Part shown: positions 10,892 through 21,741 of the stretch, in pieces
Layout of the letters: each line of letters starts with the position of its first letter
Position numbering within the stretch: position 1 is the first letter of the stretch
Source of the DNA: an uncultured Alphaproteobacteria bacterium
GTDB lineage: Bacteria; Pseudomonadota; Alphaproteobacteria; RS24
Direction: 5' to 3'
Length of the DNA: 64,000 bases
Assembly (NCBI GenBank): GCA_938091085.1
Contig: CALKOC010000017.1
Span: forward strand, 1-64,000
Notes under the pieces: model-generated
What the model saw: the letters and a program-made list of their open reading frames with translations, nothing else
Databases searched by the model: none
Told to the model about the DNA's origin: nothing
Program-made: the position numbers and the translations under genes

Positions 10892-11377
10892 TTAGAGTTG
10901 GCTAATCAGGTTTTCAGCACCTGAGTCTACGGCTTCGCCGGGATTGGACTCAATATTGAGTGTTTCCACAACACCGTCGCGTACAATCATGGAGTAGCGC
11001 AAAGATCGCGTGCCAAGACCAAAGCCTGATCCGTCCATTTCAAGGCCAATAGCTTTAGTAAACTCGCCATTGCCGTCACCGACCATCATAATGTTACCAC
11101 CTGTACCCTGGTCTTTTCCCCAAGCGTCCATGACAAAAGCATCATTCACTGAGAGACAGACAATCGTATCAACCCCTTTTTCACGGATGGTTGCAGCATG
11201 TTGAACATAACCTGGCACATGCTGATTAGAACATGTTGGGGTAAACGCCCCGGGAACGGCAAACAAAGCGACGGTTTTGCCACCAAAAAGTTCCTCTGTA
11301 GAAATTGGCGCAGGGCCCGCATCAGACATGTGCATAAAGGTTGCTGAAGGGAGTTTTTCTCCGGCTTGAATGGTCAT
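10892..11377 (-). CDS. Peroxiredoxin, Prx5-like (redoxin family)
   Basis: Thiol peroxidase of 161 residues that reduces peroxides. The peroxidatic cysteine is in AVPGAFTPTCSNQHVPGYV (about residue 49), with the conserved Thr and Pro of the PxxxTxxC motif. CLSVNDAFVMDAWGKDQ and LGTRSLRYSMIVRDGVVE are typical of Prx5/hybrid members. It converges with rnhA and is 15 bp from it. In related genomes this gene often follows the ispH-thrB-rnhA run. Confidence 0.93.
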   Translation of the reverse strand: MTIQAGEKLPSATFMHMSDAGPAPISTEELFGGKTVALFAVPGAFTPTCSNQHVPGYVQHAATIREKGVDTIVCLSVNDAFVMDAWGKDQGTGGNIMMVGDGNGEFTKAIGLEMDGSGFGLGTRSLRYSMIVRDGVVETLNIESNPGEAVDSGAENLISQL

Positions 11378-11442
11378 ATTACTATCCTCTAATTATGAAA
11401 TTTCATCTTATCTTATCGCTCTTAGATTACCAAGAGCAGGGT

Positions 11443-12354
11443 TTATTCATTTACAGATTTTTTTGATTGAACATGATGAGATTGAAAAACGGCACCGGCA
11501 GTATCCGTTATGACAAATTTCAACGCTCTGTCTAAAAAACTATCGTCAACAAACACTACAGGGATGCTAAAAATCCAGAGGTTTGGCGATTGAGAAACAA
11601 TTTCAGGTTCATCAAAAAAATCCCCGTCTCGTCCGGCAATAAAAATGTCGGGTCTTGTCAAATTTTCTCCAGCAATAGCCACTTGAAGGTTGTTTTCAAA
11701 AAAACTGACCTCTTTGACAAATAATTTATCATTCGCCGGCTTTGGGAGAGCCGTTAAGGCTTTACTCACCCATTTTTGGTCAAGGGAATGCCTTATATCT
11801 TTTAAAGTGATGCGTTCAGAAAATGTGAAGCTAGCTGGAACACAAATGTCTTTGCATAGACCTAAAGTGAATGTGAGGTTAAGCGCAAAAACTGTCTCAT
11901 CTGTATTTTCAAAAGACTCTTTGAACGTCAAGGGGATGAAAATAACCGTCTCATCATCATACCCATATGTAAGCCCCCCCGGTTCTTTGAAGCGTTTTGG
12001 AGGCAAAAAAAGTGGCTCCCCTGCAGAAAAATATGGCGATGCCCCCCACTCAAATGTGGGCGCAATACCTGCCGCCCCTGGAAAAAACCAATAACTATGC
12101 CAGCCAGCAGACATAATGAGACGTAACGCAATAACTGGCTGTCCCTCATAAATACCTTTCACAAGTTTGGCCTTGGCGACCTCCAATGGCTTGCCATAAA
12201 GGGACTTAGGCTCCTGCCAATCTTCATAAAAAGAAGGAGATTTCACGGGTATGCTAAGTCGCTCCAGTTCTGACGCATATGATTGCGAGGTAAGCCCTAT
12301 GCCTGAAAGCATAAAAAAAAGCGCCAAAATCAGAAAGGATTTACTATCGAACAT
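11443..12354 (-). CDS. Periplasmic DsbD N-terminal-like protein
   Basis: A secreted protein of about 303 residues resembling the stand-alone DsbC/DsbD N-terminal-like family (COG4233-type), often linked to cytochrome c or thiol metabolism. After a signal peptide (FLILALFFMLSGIGLTSQSYA) come the features GWHSYWFFPGAAGIAPTFEW, LTYGYDDETVIFIPL and LGLCKDICVPASFTF, where the CxxxC pair is probably the redox-active cysteines. ATG 12354 places the signal peptide at the start; a GTG at 12390 is a longer alternative. It is divergent from yqgE with a short shared promoter region. Role inferred from the family only. Confidence 0.8.
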   Translation of the reverse strand: MFDSKSFLILALFFMLSGIGLTSQSYASELERLSIPVKSPSFYEDWQEPKSLYGKPLEVAKAKLVKGIYEGQPVIALRLIMSAGWHSYWFFPGAAGIAPTFEWGASPYFSAGEPLFLPPKRFKEPGGLTYGYDDETVIFIPLTFKESFENTDETVFALNLTFTLGLCKDICVPASFTFSERITLKDIRHSLDQKWVSKALTALPKPANDKLFVKEVSFFENNLQVAIAGENLTRPDIFIAGRDGDFFDEPEIVSQSPNLWIFSIPVVFVDDSFLDRALKFVITDTAGAVFQSHHVQSKKSVNE

Positions 12355-12422
12355 TGATTTGTTTGCATCCGGTCTGCTTAGATGTTTCACTGCAGGTATG
12401 ATGTTAGGTTATATGAACCGGT

Positions 12423-12992
12423 ATGTCTTTAATGAATGAAAATTTAAGCGGACAATTGCTTTTGGCCATGCCTGGCATCGGCGATCCAAGATTTGATCGC
12501 AGCGTTGTTTATATTTTTGAACACGGCCCTGACGGGGCCATGGGGTTTGTGGTTAATCAACCTGCCGAAGATGTATCCTTAAACGATATACTTGAAAGTC
12601 TTGACCTGCCAATCAGTGATAATGGTGACAGGGTAAAAGCCTATCTGGGCGGTCCGGTTGAAACTGGGCGGGGTTTTGTTTTGCATACGAGCGATTATAC
12701 AGCATCCACAACCAGCCTCGGAAATAATCACCGCATCGCCCTGACAGCTACATTGGAGATTATGGAAGTCCTCGGAAAGCATGGCGCACCTGATAGATCT
12801 CTTTTATTTCTTGGCTATGCAGGTTGGGATGCAGGACAATTGGATGCAGAGCTTCATGAAAACGCTTGGTTGGCCTGTGACGCAGATTTAGATTTGATTT
12901 TTTCAATTGATCCAGAAAAAAAATATCCAGCAGCCATGGCACGGATGGGCATTGACCTTGGCAAGCTCAGTTCTGACCAAGGCCAAGCTTAA
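12423..12992 (+). CDS. YqgE/AlgH family protein (UPF0301)
   Basis: A 189-residue conserved protein of unknown biochemical role. Family signatures: LSGQLLLAMPGIGDPRFDRSV at the N-terminus, GAMGFVVNQPA, YLGGPVETGRGFVLH, and FLGYAGWDAGQLDAELHENAWL. It is divergent from the DsbD-N-like gene, a pairing I believe is recurrent in alphaproteobacteria. The C-terminal end converges on the 13009-13956 gene. Confidence 0.94.
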   Translation: MSLMNENLSGQLLLAMPGIGDPRFDRSVVYIFEHGPDGAMGFVVNQPAEDVSLNDILESLDLPISDNGDRVKAYLGGPVETGRGFVLHTSDYTASTTSLGNNHRIALTATLEIMEVLGKHGAPDRSLLFLGYAGWDAGQLDAELHENAWLACDADLDLIFSIDPEKKYPAAMARMGIDLGKLSSDQGQA

Positions 12993-13008
12993 ATCTTTAA
13001 CAAACCCT

Positions 13009-13956
13009 CTATTTTTCGGGTAATTTAATCGATATGACAACTGCCAGACATAGCAATATGGATGGGATGACAAGAAACATCTCAAGCCAGTCAACAGTCA
13101 TAGCCCCCAGAAAACCCGGGGAAAAATAATGTGCCACCCAACCAAAAATAACGAATAACAATATCAGATCCACATTTAATATCACGCGGCGCCAGTATCT
13201 CTCTGAAATCGCCGACACCCGCATTATAGAGAGATGCGCAATAATCAATGCCAATGACATAAGAGCCATAGCGATACGCAAATCGTTCAAATCCAAATAA
13301 TTCCTAAAAATCTGCCAGCGCACCAACATGATAACAACAAAAGAGAGTGCAAACACAGATGGAATAATCAACCGCCTTCTGTTGCGTAAATAAGCGACGA
13401 CCAGAGCAAGTGTGGCGACAAAAATCAGTGCAACCAAAACAAATTGATGGAAGTAAAACCGCTTCTCTTCAATCTCAGATTTGTAGTCCGGATTCCATAA
13501 CCAAAACTTAGTCTTGGAGGGAATATCACCATTTAAAATATATCTTCGAACCGCGCCGGGCGGGACTTCCCAATCAATTTCATTATCCATGGCACGGCGT
13601 GGGGCAATCTCAGAATCGTCGGAACTGATGAGCCGCAAATTAAATGGCACATTTAGCCTTGGATTTGTTGCTATATGAAAAATATCCGGACGGGAGAGTT
13701 CTAGCGTCAGATACATGATCTCATCACCCGTATTCTGAATGGCAAAATCATATATACCTGGCTTAACCTGCTTAATATGCCGCGTGAGATCAATATAACG
13801 CATATTGCTGGAGACAAGCACAACATCGACAGCCAAGGCTTTAGAAGGCAACAAAGCCTGTGCCGGAAGCAACGCAAGGAAACCCAAAAATACCAGAACA
13901 GCGTGTCGTAACAGCCGGATAACATTTACCCCTGCACTATCCGTGATTTTTTTCAT
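13009..13956 (-). CDS. Membrane protein with periplasmic beta domain and multi-TM tail (7TMR-DISM-like)
   Basis: 315 residues. An N-terminal signal or anchor (VLVFLGFLALLPAQALL) is followed by a periplasmic domain of about 140 residues that looks beta-rich (IYDFAIQNTGDEIMYLTLELS, WEVPPGAVRRYIL), then five to six hydrophobic segments from about residue 165 (FHQFVLVALIFVATLALVV onward). The layout resembles 7TM receptors with extracellular DISM domains, but the protein ends after the last membrane segment (SIKLPEK) with no kinase, cyclase or other output domain. No exact family was recognised. It sits between yqgE and thrC and shares no clear pathway with either. Confidence 0.65.
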   Translation of the reverse strand: MKKITDSAGVNVIRLLRHAVLVFLGFLALLPAQALLPSKALAVDVVLVSSNMRYIDLTRHIKQVKPGIYDFAIQNTGDEIMYLTLELSRPDIFHIATNPRLNVPFNLRLISSDDSEIAPRRAMDNEIDWEVPPGAVRRYILNGDIPSKTKFWLWNPDYKSEIEEKRFYFHQFVLVALIFVATLALVVAYLRNRRRLIIPSVFALSFVVIMLVRWQIFRNYLDLNDLRIAMALMSLALIIAHLSIMRVSAISERYWRRVILNVDLILLFVIFGWVAHYFSPGFLGAMTVDWLEMFLVIPSILLCLAVVISIKLPEK

Positions 13957-14014
13957 TTTTTCAGTATATCATGGAAAACCGGCAAAGTTAAAAGCCGTTC
14001 AGGGCTAAATTTCT

Positions 14015-15421
14015 TCAGTCAGTTTTTTTCTGGCGAATAAAGTCTTGAACCTGGGCAAGATCATTAGGGTTAGTTTCGTATGTTTCGTCTTGCCTCATCA
14101 TCACCTTTACCCTTTCCGGGGTATCGATAATTTCTGCCGCCTGACGATTACAGGCCTTTTCGACTGAGGCAGGAAATTTTGCGGGATGCGCCGTGGCAAG
14201 CGTCACTATGGGCGTAGAAGCCGGTAAGTCACTCCGCAGTGCCGCACCATATCCGACAGCGGTATGGGGATCGAGCAACATCCCGTCCTTCTCAAACATA
14301 TCCTTGATGATTTTTGCAGTCTCAGCTTCATCAATACGCTCAGCAGCAAAGCTTCCACGAATAACATCAAGCACATCTGAAGAAAGTGAGAATTTTCTTT
14401 TTTCAGTCAATTCGCTCATCAAGCGACAAACTTCAGCAGCATTGCGGCCAGTGGCCTCAAACAATAGACGTTCAAAATTACTCGACACCTGAATATCCAT
14501 ACTCGGACTGGTGGAAGCCACGACATCCCCGATTTCATAAGTACCCGTCTTGAGTACCCGCGCGAGAATGTCATTTATGTTTGTCGCAATCATAAGTTGC
14601 GCGATTGGCAATCCCATCTGCTTGGCAACATATCCGGCAAAAATATCACCAAAATTTCCAGTCGGAACAGAAAAAGCAACCTCTTTATCAGGACCGCCCA
14701 ACTGCGCTGATGCCGTGAAATAATAAACTGTTTGCGCCATGACGCGCGCCCAGTTAATTGAATTCACACCCGCCAGACCGGTTTCGTGACGAAACTCCGC
14801 ATCGTTAAACATATCTTTGACGAGCGCCTGACAATCATCAAATGTGCCGTCAATCGCAAGCGCATGAACATTTGAGTCCGTCGGAGTTGTCATTTGTTTT
14901 CTTTGAACGTCGGATACACGTCCCTCGGGAAAGAAAATGAAAATATCTATATTTTCGCGTCCGCGAAACGCCTCAATTGCTGCGCCGCCTGTATCACCTG
15001 AGGTCGCTCCGATAATGGTTGCGCGTCGACCACGACGTGACAAGGCTTCATCCATTAAACGCGCAAGAAGTTGCATAGCAACATCTTTAAAGGCAAGGGT
15101 CGGGCCATGAAAAAGTTCCAGCAAATAATGCTGCCCGCCCAAATGAACAACAGGTGCAACATCAGGAACTTCAAAGGCTTGATATGCGGCTTCCAAAATT
15201 TCCCTGAACCGGTCATTATCAGGTGTGCCGCCAATAAAGGGCTGCAAGACCTCATAGGCTACTTCGGCATAGGATTTATCCTTGAAATGTAGCAGCGTTT
15301 CGCGCGACAGGCGCGGCCAATTTTCAGGCACATAGAGTCCACCATCAGTCGCCAGACCCGCCAGAAGCGTATCTTCAAAATCAAGAACCGGGGCGGTGCC
15401 GCGTGTGCTGATATATTTCAC
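14015..15421 (-). CDS. thrC: Threonine synthase
   Basis: PLP enzyme converting phosphohomoserine to threonine; 468 residues, the long proteobacterial/fungal class. It opens with KYISTRGTAPVLDFEDTLLAGLATDGGLYVP. The PLP lysine is in FHGPTLAFKDVAMQLL (about residue 110), with ATSGDTGGAAIEAF and the phosphate-binding SVPTGNFGDIFAGY downstream. The start is GTG, overlapping the SURF1 stop TAG by one base, so it is translationally coupled to the end of the cytochrome oxidase operon. Its pathway partner thrB is nearby on the other strand. Confidence 0.96.
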   Translation of the reverse strand: MKYISTRGTAPVLDFEDTLLAGLATDGGLYVPENWPRLSRETLLHFKDKSYAEVAYEVLQPFIGGTPDNDRFREILEAAYQAFEVPDVAPVVHLGGQHYLLELFHGPTLAFKDVAMQLLARLMDEALSRRGRRATIIGATSGDTGGAAIEAFRGRENIDIFIFFPEGRVSDVQRKQMTTPTDSNVHALAIDGTFDDCQALVKDMFNDAEFRHETGLAGVNSINWARVMAQTVYYFTASAQLGGPDKEVAFSVPTGNFGDIFAGYVAKQMGLPIAQLMIATNINDILARVLKTGTYEIGDVVASTSPSMDIQVSSNFERLLFEATGRNAAEVCRLMSELTEKRKFSLSSDVLDVIRGSFAAERIDEAETAKIIKDMFEKDGMLLDPHTAVGYGAALRSDLPASTPIVTLATAHPAKFPASVEKACNRQAAEIIDTPERVKVMMRQDETYETNPNDLAQVQDFIRQKKTD

Positions 15422-16182
15422 TACTCTATCTCGTTTTCAGGTTTCGCACGATTAGTTTGCTTTATGAGCCACTGCACATAAACAATTACAAGAGCCAAGG
15501 CAAGACCGTACCATGTCACAACATATTCTAAATGCCGATTCGGTAAATTGACCCGTGTTTGTCCACCAATTGGAACTTGCACTGGAAAAACGTTTTCCGG
15601 ATTTTCTAGACTATCAATAAAAAAAGGGGCAATCGGCCAGCTACTCTTTTCATAACCGGCATTCTCTGCCATGGCATTAACATCTTTCACAAACCAGAGA
15701 TTATTATCTGGTTCATCGGGCGGCTCAAATTTATTCCGTTCACTAGGCCAAACCATCAACCCTTCTAAACGGACTTTACCTGAAACCTGACCGTCCTGTC
15801 GGGTAGCGGGGACTTGCTGGGATGCTGGGATATAGCCACGATTCACCATAACAATTCGATCCCCACCTATCACAAAAGGCGTAATGACCTGAAAGCCTGA
15901 ACCAAATTTTTCGTGATGCACAAACCAGAACTGCTCTCCTCGATGATCAAACACGCCCTCAATTAAGACCTTTTGGTACATATGGTCATCAGAGGAAAGG
16001 GTACCCCATTCGCCTAGCATTGGAACAATTTGAGCGGGAGCAGCAAGACGCGCCTCAATCACTTCAATAAGGTTTTTTTTCCATGTCAGACGCTCCATCT
16101 GCCAATTGCCGAGACTTACAAGAAAGGCCAGTACCGGAAGGCAAATCAGTGTCGGCATCAAATAAAGCTTTAGCCGCGTCAT
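15421..16182 (-). CDS. SURF1 family cytochrome oxidase assembly protein
   Basis: 253 residues, two membrane helices (about 10-28 and 220-240) flanking a periplasmic domain, as in SURF1/Shy1. Family motifs: LGNWQMERLTWK near the first helix, VNRGYIP, GLMVWPSERNKFEPPD and NRHLEYVVTWYGLALALV at the second helix. SURF1 assists heme a insertion into subunit I of cytochrome c oxidase. It follows the DUF983 gene by 25 bp in the oxidase operon and overlaps thrC by one base. Confidence 0.94.
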   Translation of the reverse strand: MTRLKLYLMPTLICLPVLAFLVSLGNWQMERLTWKKNLIEVIEARLAAPAQIVPMLGEWGTLSSDDHMYQKVLIEGVFDHRGEQFWFVHHEKFGSGFQVITPFVIGGDRIVMVNRGYIPASQQVPATRQDGQVSGKVRLEGLMVWPSERNKFEPPDEPDNNLWFVKDVNAMAENAGYEKSSWPIAPFFIDSLENPENVFPVQVPIGGQTRVNLPNRHLEYVVTWYGLALALVIVYVQWLIKQTNRAKPENEIE

Positions 16183-16207
16183 AACTCAATCCGCAAAAAA
16201 GCGGGCA

Positions 16208-16576
16208 TCACTTACCCTCATTATGCTTGTCATCATCACCCTTGTGAAGTTTGCCTTCATGCGCATTGTGCCGATATTGGGAATGAATGAGCCAAGCTTT
16301 AGCAGGTCGCAACATCATCATCGGTACAGCAAAGCCAATCGGAAGCCAGATGGCGATATGTATGATGTAAGCGGGTTGCCAGCGTAATTCGACATAAAGT
16401 GCTGCGCCGGTTACGAGCAATCCTGCCAGCATAATCACAAATACAGCGGGACCATCACCTGTATCTATCTGACTATAATTAAAGTGACACCCCGAACAGC
16501 TTTTAGGCAGTGACAGGAAACCCTCAAACAATGGGGTCTGCCCACATGCAGGGCATCTTGATGAAAAAATGCCCAT
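16208..16576 (-). CDS. DUF983 small membrane protein
   Basis: 122 residues from ATG 16576, which follows an AAGGA ribosome site; a longer open frame reaching back into ctaE is not supported. It has a zinc-ribbon-like pair of motifs (RCPACGQ and SCSGCHF) and two hydrophobic helices (AVFVIMLAGLLVTGAALYV and IIHIAIWLPIGFAVPMMML). It lies between ctaE and SURF1, the standard place for DUF983 in alphaproteobacterial oxidase operons. A role in oxidase assembly is inferred from context only. Confidence 0.88.
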   Translation of the reverse strand: MGIFSSRCPACGQTPLFEGFLSLPKSCSGCHFNYSQIDTGDGPAVFVIMLAGLLVTGAALYVELRWQPAYIIHIAIWLPIGFAVPMMMLRPAKAWLIHSQYRHNAHEGKLHKGDDDKHNEGK

Positions 16577-16584
16577 ATTTGTCC

Positions 16585-17418
16585 TTAATGGGTTGCCGGA
16601 GTTCCCGCGCCAATGATGTAAATCACCACAAACAGGAATAGCCAGACAACATCCACAAAGTGCCAATACCAAGCGGCGGCTTCAAAGCCAAAATGCTGTT
16701 TAGGCGTAAAGCCACCATTCACTGCTCTTAACAAACAAACCAGCAAAAAGATGGTGCCAACAATCACGTGGAAACCATGAAACCCAGTTGCCATATAGAA
16801 AGTCGCGCCATAAATATGACCGGAAAAACCGAAGGCAGCGTGTTGATATTCATATACTTGGAATACTGTGAATAATGCGCCAAGCGCAACCGTAAGCACG
16901 AGCCCCCATTTAAGCTCTTCACGATTATCTTGAAGCAATGCATGATGCGCCCATGTCACTGTTGTGCCGGAAGTCAGCAATATCAGTGTGTTAATAAGTG
17001 GCAAATGCCATGGGTCAAAAGTTTCGATACCTTGGGGGGGCCAATGTCCGCCCGTCAGCTCTGTTCTTGAAAACTGAATGGCTTCGCCCGGATAAAGGCT
17101 TGCATCAAAATAAGCCCAGAACCAGGCGACAAAAAACATAACCTCAGAGGCAATAAACAGGATCATGCCGTAGCGGTGATGAAGCTGAACAACAGGTGTA
17201 TGGTCGCCACTATTCGCTTCAATAATAACATCCCGCCACCATGACACCATGGTGTAAAGCACACCCATCAGGCCAATGAGCATCACCCATGGACCATTAT
17301 CGTGAAAGAATAAAACTGCCCCAACAGCCATTATAAAAGCACTCAGCGAGCCAACAAACGGCCAAGGACTCGGATTGACAAGATGATAGTCGTGTTTTTT
17401 AGCGTGTGCATCTGCCAT
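16585..17418 (-). CDS. ctaE: Cytochrome c oxidase subunit III
   Basis: 277-residue seven-helix subunit of the aa3-type oxidase. Recognisable pieces: [68 protein letters not shown] and the C-terminal [21 protein letters not shown]. It follows ctaG by about 45 bp and precedes DUF983 by 8 bp. Length and helices are normal. Confidence 0.98.
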   Translation of the reverse strand: MADAHAKKHDYHLVNPSPWPFVGSLSAFIMAVGAVLFFHDNGPWVMLIGLMGVLYTMVSWWRDVIIEANSGDHTPVVQLHHRYGMILFIASEVMFFVAWFWAYFDASLYPGEAIQFSRTELTGGHWPPQGIETFDPWHLPLINTLILLTSGTTVTWAHHALLQDNREELKWGLVLTVALGALFTVFQVYEYQHAAFGFSGHIYGATFYMATGFHGFHVIVGTIFLLVCLLRAVNGGFTPKQHFGFEAAAWYWHFVDVVWLFLFVVIYIIGAGTPATH

Positions 17419-17463
17419 TTTTTTCCCCTGTATTCATAGCGTAGGCATTTCTTTGAATGCTTA

Positions 17464-18072
17464 CTAACCCTGCGGTATCTGTTTTGTGTTTAATGTCGTC
17501 TGATTAGATACCTTTTCAGACGTCAATTTGGATTTTAAAAAGAAAGTATAAGACAAGGTGATGGTTTTGACATCCATCATCTCTTCATCGTCTACAATTT
17601 CCGGATCAATAAAAAATGTCACCGGCATATCTACTGTCTCGCCAGGCGCCAAAGTTTGCTCAACGAAACAGAAACAATCAATTTTTGAAAAATAATATCC
17701 GGCTTTTTGTGGCGTTACATTAAATGTCGCCGTGCCTGTTATCTCTTCATTAGTTGGATTATGAGCCTTATAAAAAGCCAGACCGGTCTCACCAACTTTC
17801 AAACTCACGGCGTCATCAGGCGCTGTAAACTCCCACGGCATTTGGCGGTTACGTGACGCATCAAAGCGAACTGTCACCTGTCTTTCGATAATTGTGTCCG
17901 ATGCTGCCTCAGCACGATTGGTGGTACCCGCATACCCCGTCACGCGGCAAAATAGGTCGTAAAGCGGAACGGCGGCATAAGCCATACCCCCCATAAAAAG
18001 AATACCGGCCAGACAAAACCCAACGGTTCTATTTAAAGCAGGCGATTTTTTTCGGGGAGACTGTGTTGACAT
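17464..18072 (-). CDS. ctaG: Cytochrome c oxidase assembly protein CtaG/Cox11
   Basis: Copper chaperone for the CuB site of subunit I, 202 residues. It has one N-terminal membrane anchor (VGFCLAGILFMGGMAYAAVPLYDLFCRVTGY) followed by a periplasmic beta domain. The copper-binding cysteines are in KIDCFCFVEQTL (CxC), and LFCRVTGYAGTTNRA is strongly conserved. It lies 21 bp after the CoxF-like small gene and upstream of ctaE. Confidence 0.97.
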   Translation of the reverse strand: MSTQSPRKKSPALNRTVGFCLAGILFMGGMAYAAVPLYDLFCRVTGYAGTTNRAEAASDTIIERQVTVRFDASRNRQMPWEFTAPDDAVSLKVGETGLAFYKAHNPTNEEITGTATFNVTPQKAGYYFSKIDCFCFVEQTLAPGETVDMPVTFFIDPEIVDDEEMMDVKTITLSYTFFLKSKLTSEKVSNQTTLNTKQIPQG

Positions 18073-18093
18073 GAGTAACCTTTAATAATGACC

Positions 18094-18258
18094 TTATAAT
18101 GCTCTTTGCACGATATTCGAGCCAAGCTTGACCACCGTGACAAGGAAGAAAAGTACAACAAAACCCGCAAGTACCCAGCCCATAACAGCGGCTCTTTTGC
18201 GTCGACGAGCAAGCAACTCATCACTCCATTCAGGTGTTCCTTCAAATTCTTCTTTCAT
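18094..18258 (-). CDS. CoxF-like small membrane protein
   Basis: A 54-codon gene with ATG at 18258, reading MKEEFEGTPEWSDELLARRR, then a single membrane helix (GWVLAGFVVLFFLVTVVKLG) and a short tail ending QRAL. It fills the space between ctaB and ctaG exactly where other alphaproteobacteria carry a small CoxF-type protein. Gaps to the neighbours are 13 and 21 bp, in the same direction. An open frame overlapping the same bases at 18033-18245 is a shadow. The exact role in oxidase assembly is unknown. Confidence 0.82.
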   Translation of the reverse strand: MKEEFEGTPEWSDELLARRRKRAAVMGWVLAGFVVLFFLVTVVKLGSNIVQRAL

Positions 18259-18271
18259 TTTAAACACCTAT

Positions 18272-19246
18272 CTAAATACCAATGAGCTTGTCAGCGGGAA
18301 ACCCAGCAAAAAGCAAGAATAAATACAAAATGGAATAAGCGAACAATGCCTTAGATGCAGCCGCTTGCCGCGCGTCAGTGGCGATAAAAAGCCAGAAGCT
18401 CATCACAACGAACACAGCGCTTAAAGCTGTTGAAAACAGAGCATAAAAAAGACCCGCATGACCCAATAGAGCCGGTAAAGCAGCAAATCCAGCCATTACA
18501 AGCGAGTATGCAAGGATTTGAAAACGCGTATTTTTTGATCCGGCAACCACAGGCATCATAGGAATATTATTCTCTGTGTACTCCTTGTTTTTCAAAAGAG
18601 CCAGCGCCCAGAAATGCGGGGGCGTCCAGAAAAAGATAATCGCAAACATTAAAACAGGAAGCACATCAACCGTGCCAGTTGCGGCTGCCCAACCTACGAC
18701 CGGAGGAAAAGCCCCAGCGGCACCGCCAATCACGATATTTTGAGCCGTATGGCGCTTGAGCCATACGGTATAAACCACGGCATAAAAGAAAATCGTGAAG
18801 GCCAGAAGTCCGGCTGACAACCAATTGACGAATACGCCGAGACACATAACTGAACCTGCAGACAGTGTTAGCCCGAAAGCCAACGCCGAGTCTTTAGAAA
18901 TCCTACCCGATGGGATGGGCCGTGTTCGTGTGCGCTCCATATTGGCGTCAATATCTGCATCATACCACATGTTCAGTGCGCCTGAAGCACCAGCACCAAG
19001 TGCTATCAGCAACAGAGCTGTAAAGGCTACAACTGGATGTACCCCGCCATCTGCACCAGTGGATGCCATAATCATGCCAATAAGTGTGGTGAACACAACC
19101 AGAGACATGACACGGGGCTTGAGCAATTCAAAATAATCAGCAGCGCTTGCCATCTCAGAAACTATCTCTTTGGTTGCATCTGAGACGTCATCCGCCCTGG
19201 GGACGGATGTGTCAAAGACTGGCAAGTCGGTGCTGTTATTCGCCAT
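18272..19246 (-). CDS. ctaB: Protoheme IX farnesyltransferase (heme o synthase)
   Basis: UbiA-superfamily enzyme adding a farnesyl group to heme b to give heme o, the precursor of heme a. 324 residues with about nine membrane helices. The two Asp-rich motifs are visible: NMWYDADIDANMERTRTRPIPSG, and further on the YTENNIPMMPVV loop. It follows ctaD by 17 bp. The first about 30 residues are polar and poorly conserved. The presence of ctaB with aa3 subunits implies a heme a synthase elsewhere; none is in this window. Confidence 0.96.
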   Translation of the reverse strand: MANNSTDLPVFDTSVPRADDVSDATKEIVSEMASAADYFELLKPRVMSLVVFTTLIGMIMASTGADGGVHPVVAFTALLLIALGAGASGALNMWYDADIDANMERTRTRPIPSGRISKDSALAFGLTLSAGSVMCLGVFVNWLSAGLLAFTIFFYAVVYTVWLKRHTAQNIVIGGAAGAFPPVVGWAAATGTVDVLPVLMFAIIFFWTPPHFWALALLKNKEYTENNIPMMPVVAGSKNTRFQILAYSLVMAGFAALPALLGHAGLFYALFSTALSAVFVVMSFWLFIATDARQAAASKALFAYSILYLFLLFAGFPADKLIGI

Positions 19247-19263
19247 AGGTAATATCTCCGCGC

Positions 19264-20886
<1,623 letters not shown>

Positions 20887-21741
20887 TTATTTTGATAATT
20901 GTGTGGCTGAAACATCTGCCAGTTTGGTGTTAGCTCCGTCATAAGAAGCAAATTCAACTTTTGCTTGCTCAACCCAAGCAGCAAATTCTTCTTTTTCGAC
21001 AACTTTAACCATTATCGGCATAAAAGAATGGCGAATGCCACAAAGCTCGGAACACTGACCATAATAGGTACCTGTTTTATTGGCTTTGAACCATGTTTCG
21101 TTGAGGCGTCCGGGAAGGGCGTCCATTTTAATGCCGAAAGCAGGCATAGCCCAATTGTGAATGACATCTGCAGCCGTCACAAGAACACGAACAGTTGTAT
21201 CTACCGGCACAACCACAGCGTTATCTGTTGACAACAAACGCGGCTGACCAGGCTGCAACTCGTCCTCTTCAAGCATCAGCGCATCAAAAGCAATATCGCC
21301 ATGATCGGGATATTCATATCCCCAATACCACTGATAGCCTGTCGCTTTAATGGTCATGTCAGCTTCAGGTGTCGCCTGATCATATAGAAGACGAAAAGAC
21401 GGAACGGCGATAACCAACAGAATCAAAATCGGGATGACTGTCCAAACAACCTCAATCAGCGTGTTGTGGCTCGTTTTGGATGGCACGGGGTTGGCTTTAG
21501 CGTTAAAGCGCACCATGACATAAACCATTAATCCCAGCACAAAAACCGTAATGGCTGTCATGAGAATCAGAAGGAAATCATTAAAACTGGTAATCCGCGC
21601 CATCATATCTGTCGCGGCAGGTTGAAAACCAAGCTGCCACGGCTCAGGCTGTGCAGCATGAGCAGAAATTATTCCCATCAAGTTCATCACACAGAAAGCA
21701 AGCAGCTTTGCGGAAGGATTAGTTATATTATTCAGGCGCAT
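20887..21741 (-). CDS. ctaC: Cytochrome c oxidase subunit II
   Basis: 284 residues: a cleavable signal peptide (ending about ISAHAAQP), two membrane helices, and a periplasmic cupredoxin domain. The CuA site is complete: the His in VIHNWAMPAFGIK and YYGQCSELCGIRHSFMPI (two Cys, Glu, His, Met). TGYQWYWGYEYPD is the aromatic electron-entry region. It is the first gene of the oxidase operon; the 267 bp upstream is AT-rich and divergent from tldD. Confidence 0.98.
   Translation of the reverse strand: MRLNNITNPSAKLLAFCVMNLMGIISAHAAQPEPWQLGFQPAATDMMARITSFNDFLLILMTAITVFVLGLMVYVMVRFNAKANPVPSKTSHNTLIEVVWTVIPILILLVIAVPSFRLLYDQATPEADMTIKATGYQWYWGYEYPDHGDIAFDALMLEEDELQPGQPRLLSTDNAVVVPVDTTVRVLVTAADVIHNWAMPAFGIKMDALPGRLNETWFKANKTGTYYGQCSELCGIRHSFMPIMVKVVEKEEFAAWVEQAKVEFASYDGANTKLADVSATQLSK

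Noticed and set aside
18033-18245. 70-codon open frame MKEHLNGVM... overlapping the ctaB-ctaG gap
   Set aside because: It overlaps the start of ctaG and the CoxF-like gene; the alternative frame encodes a membrane protein with correct spacing, so this one is a shadow.
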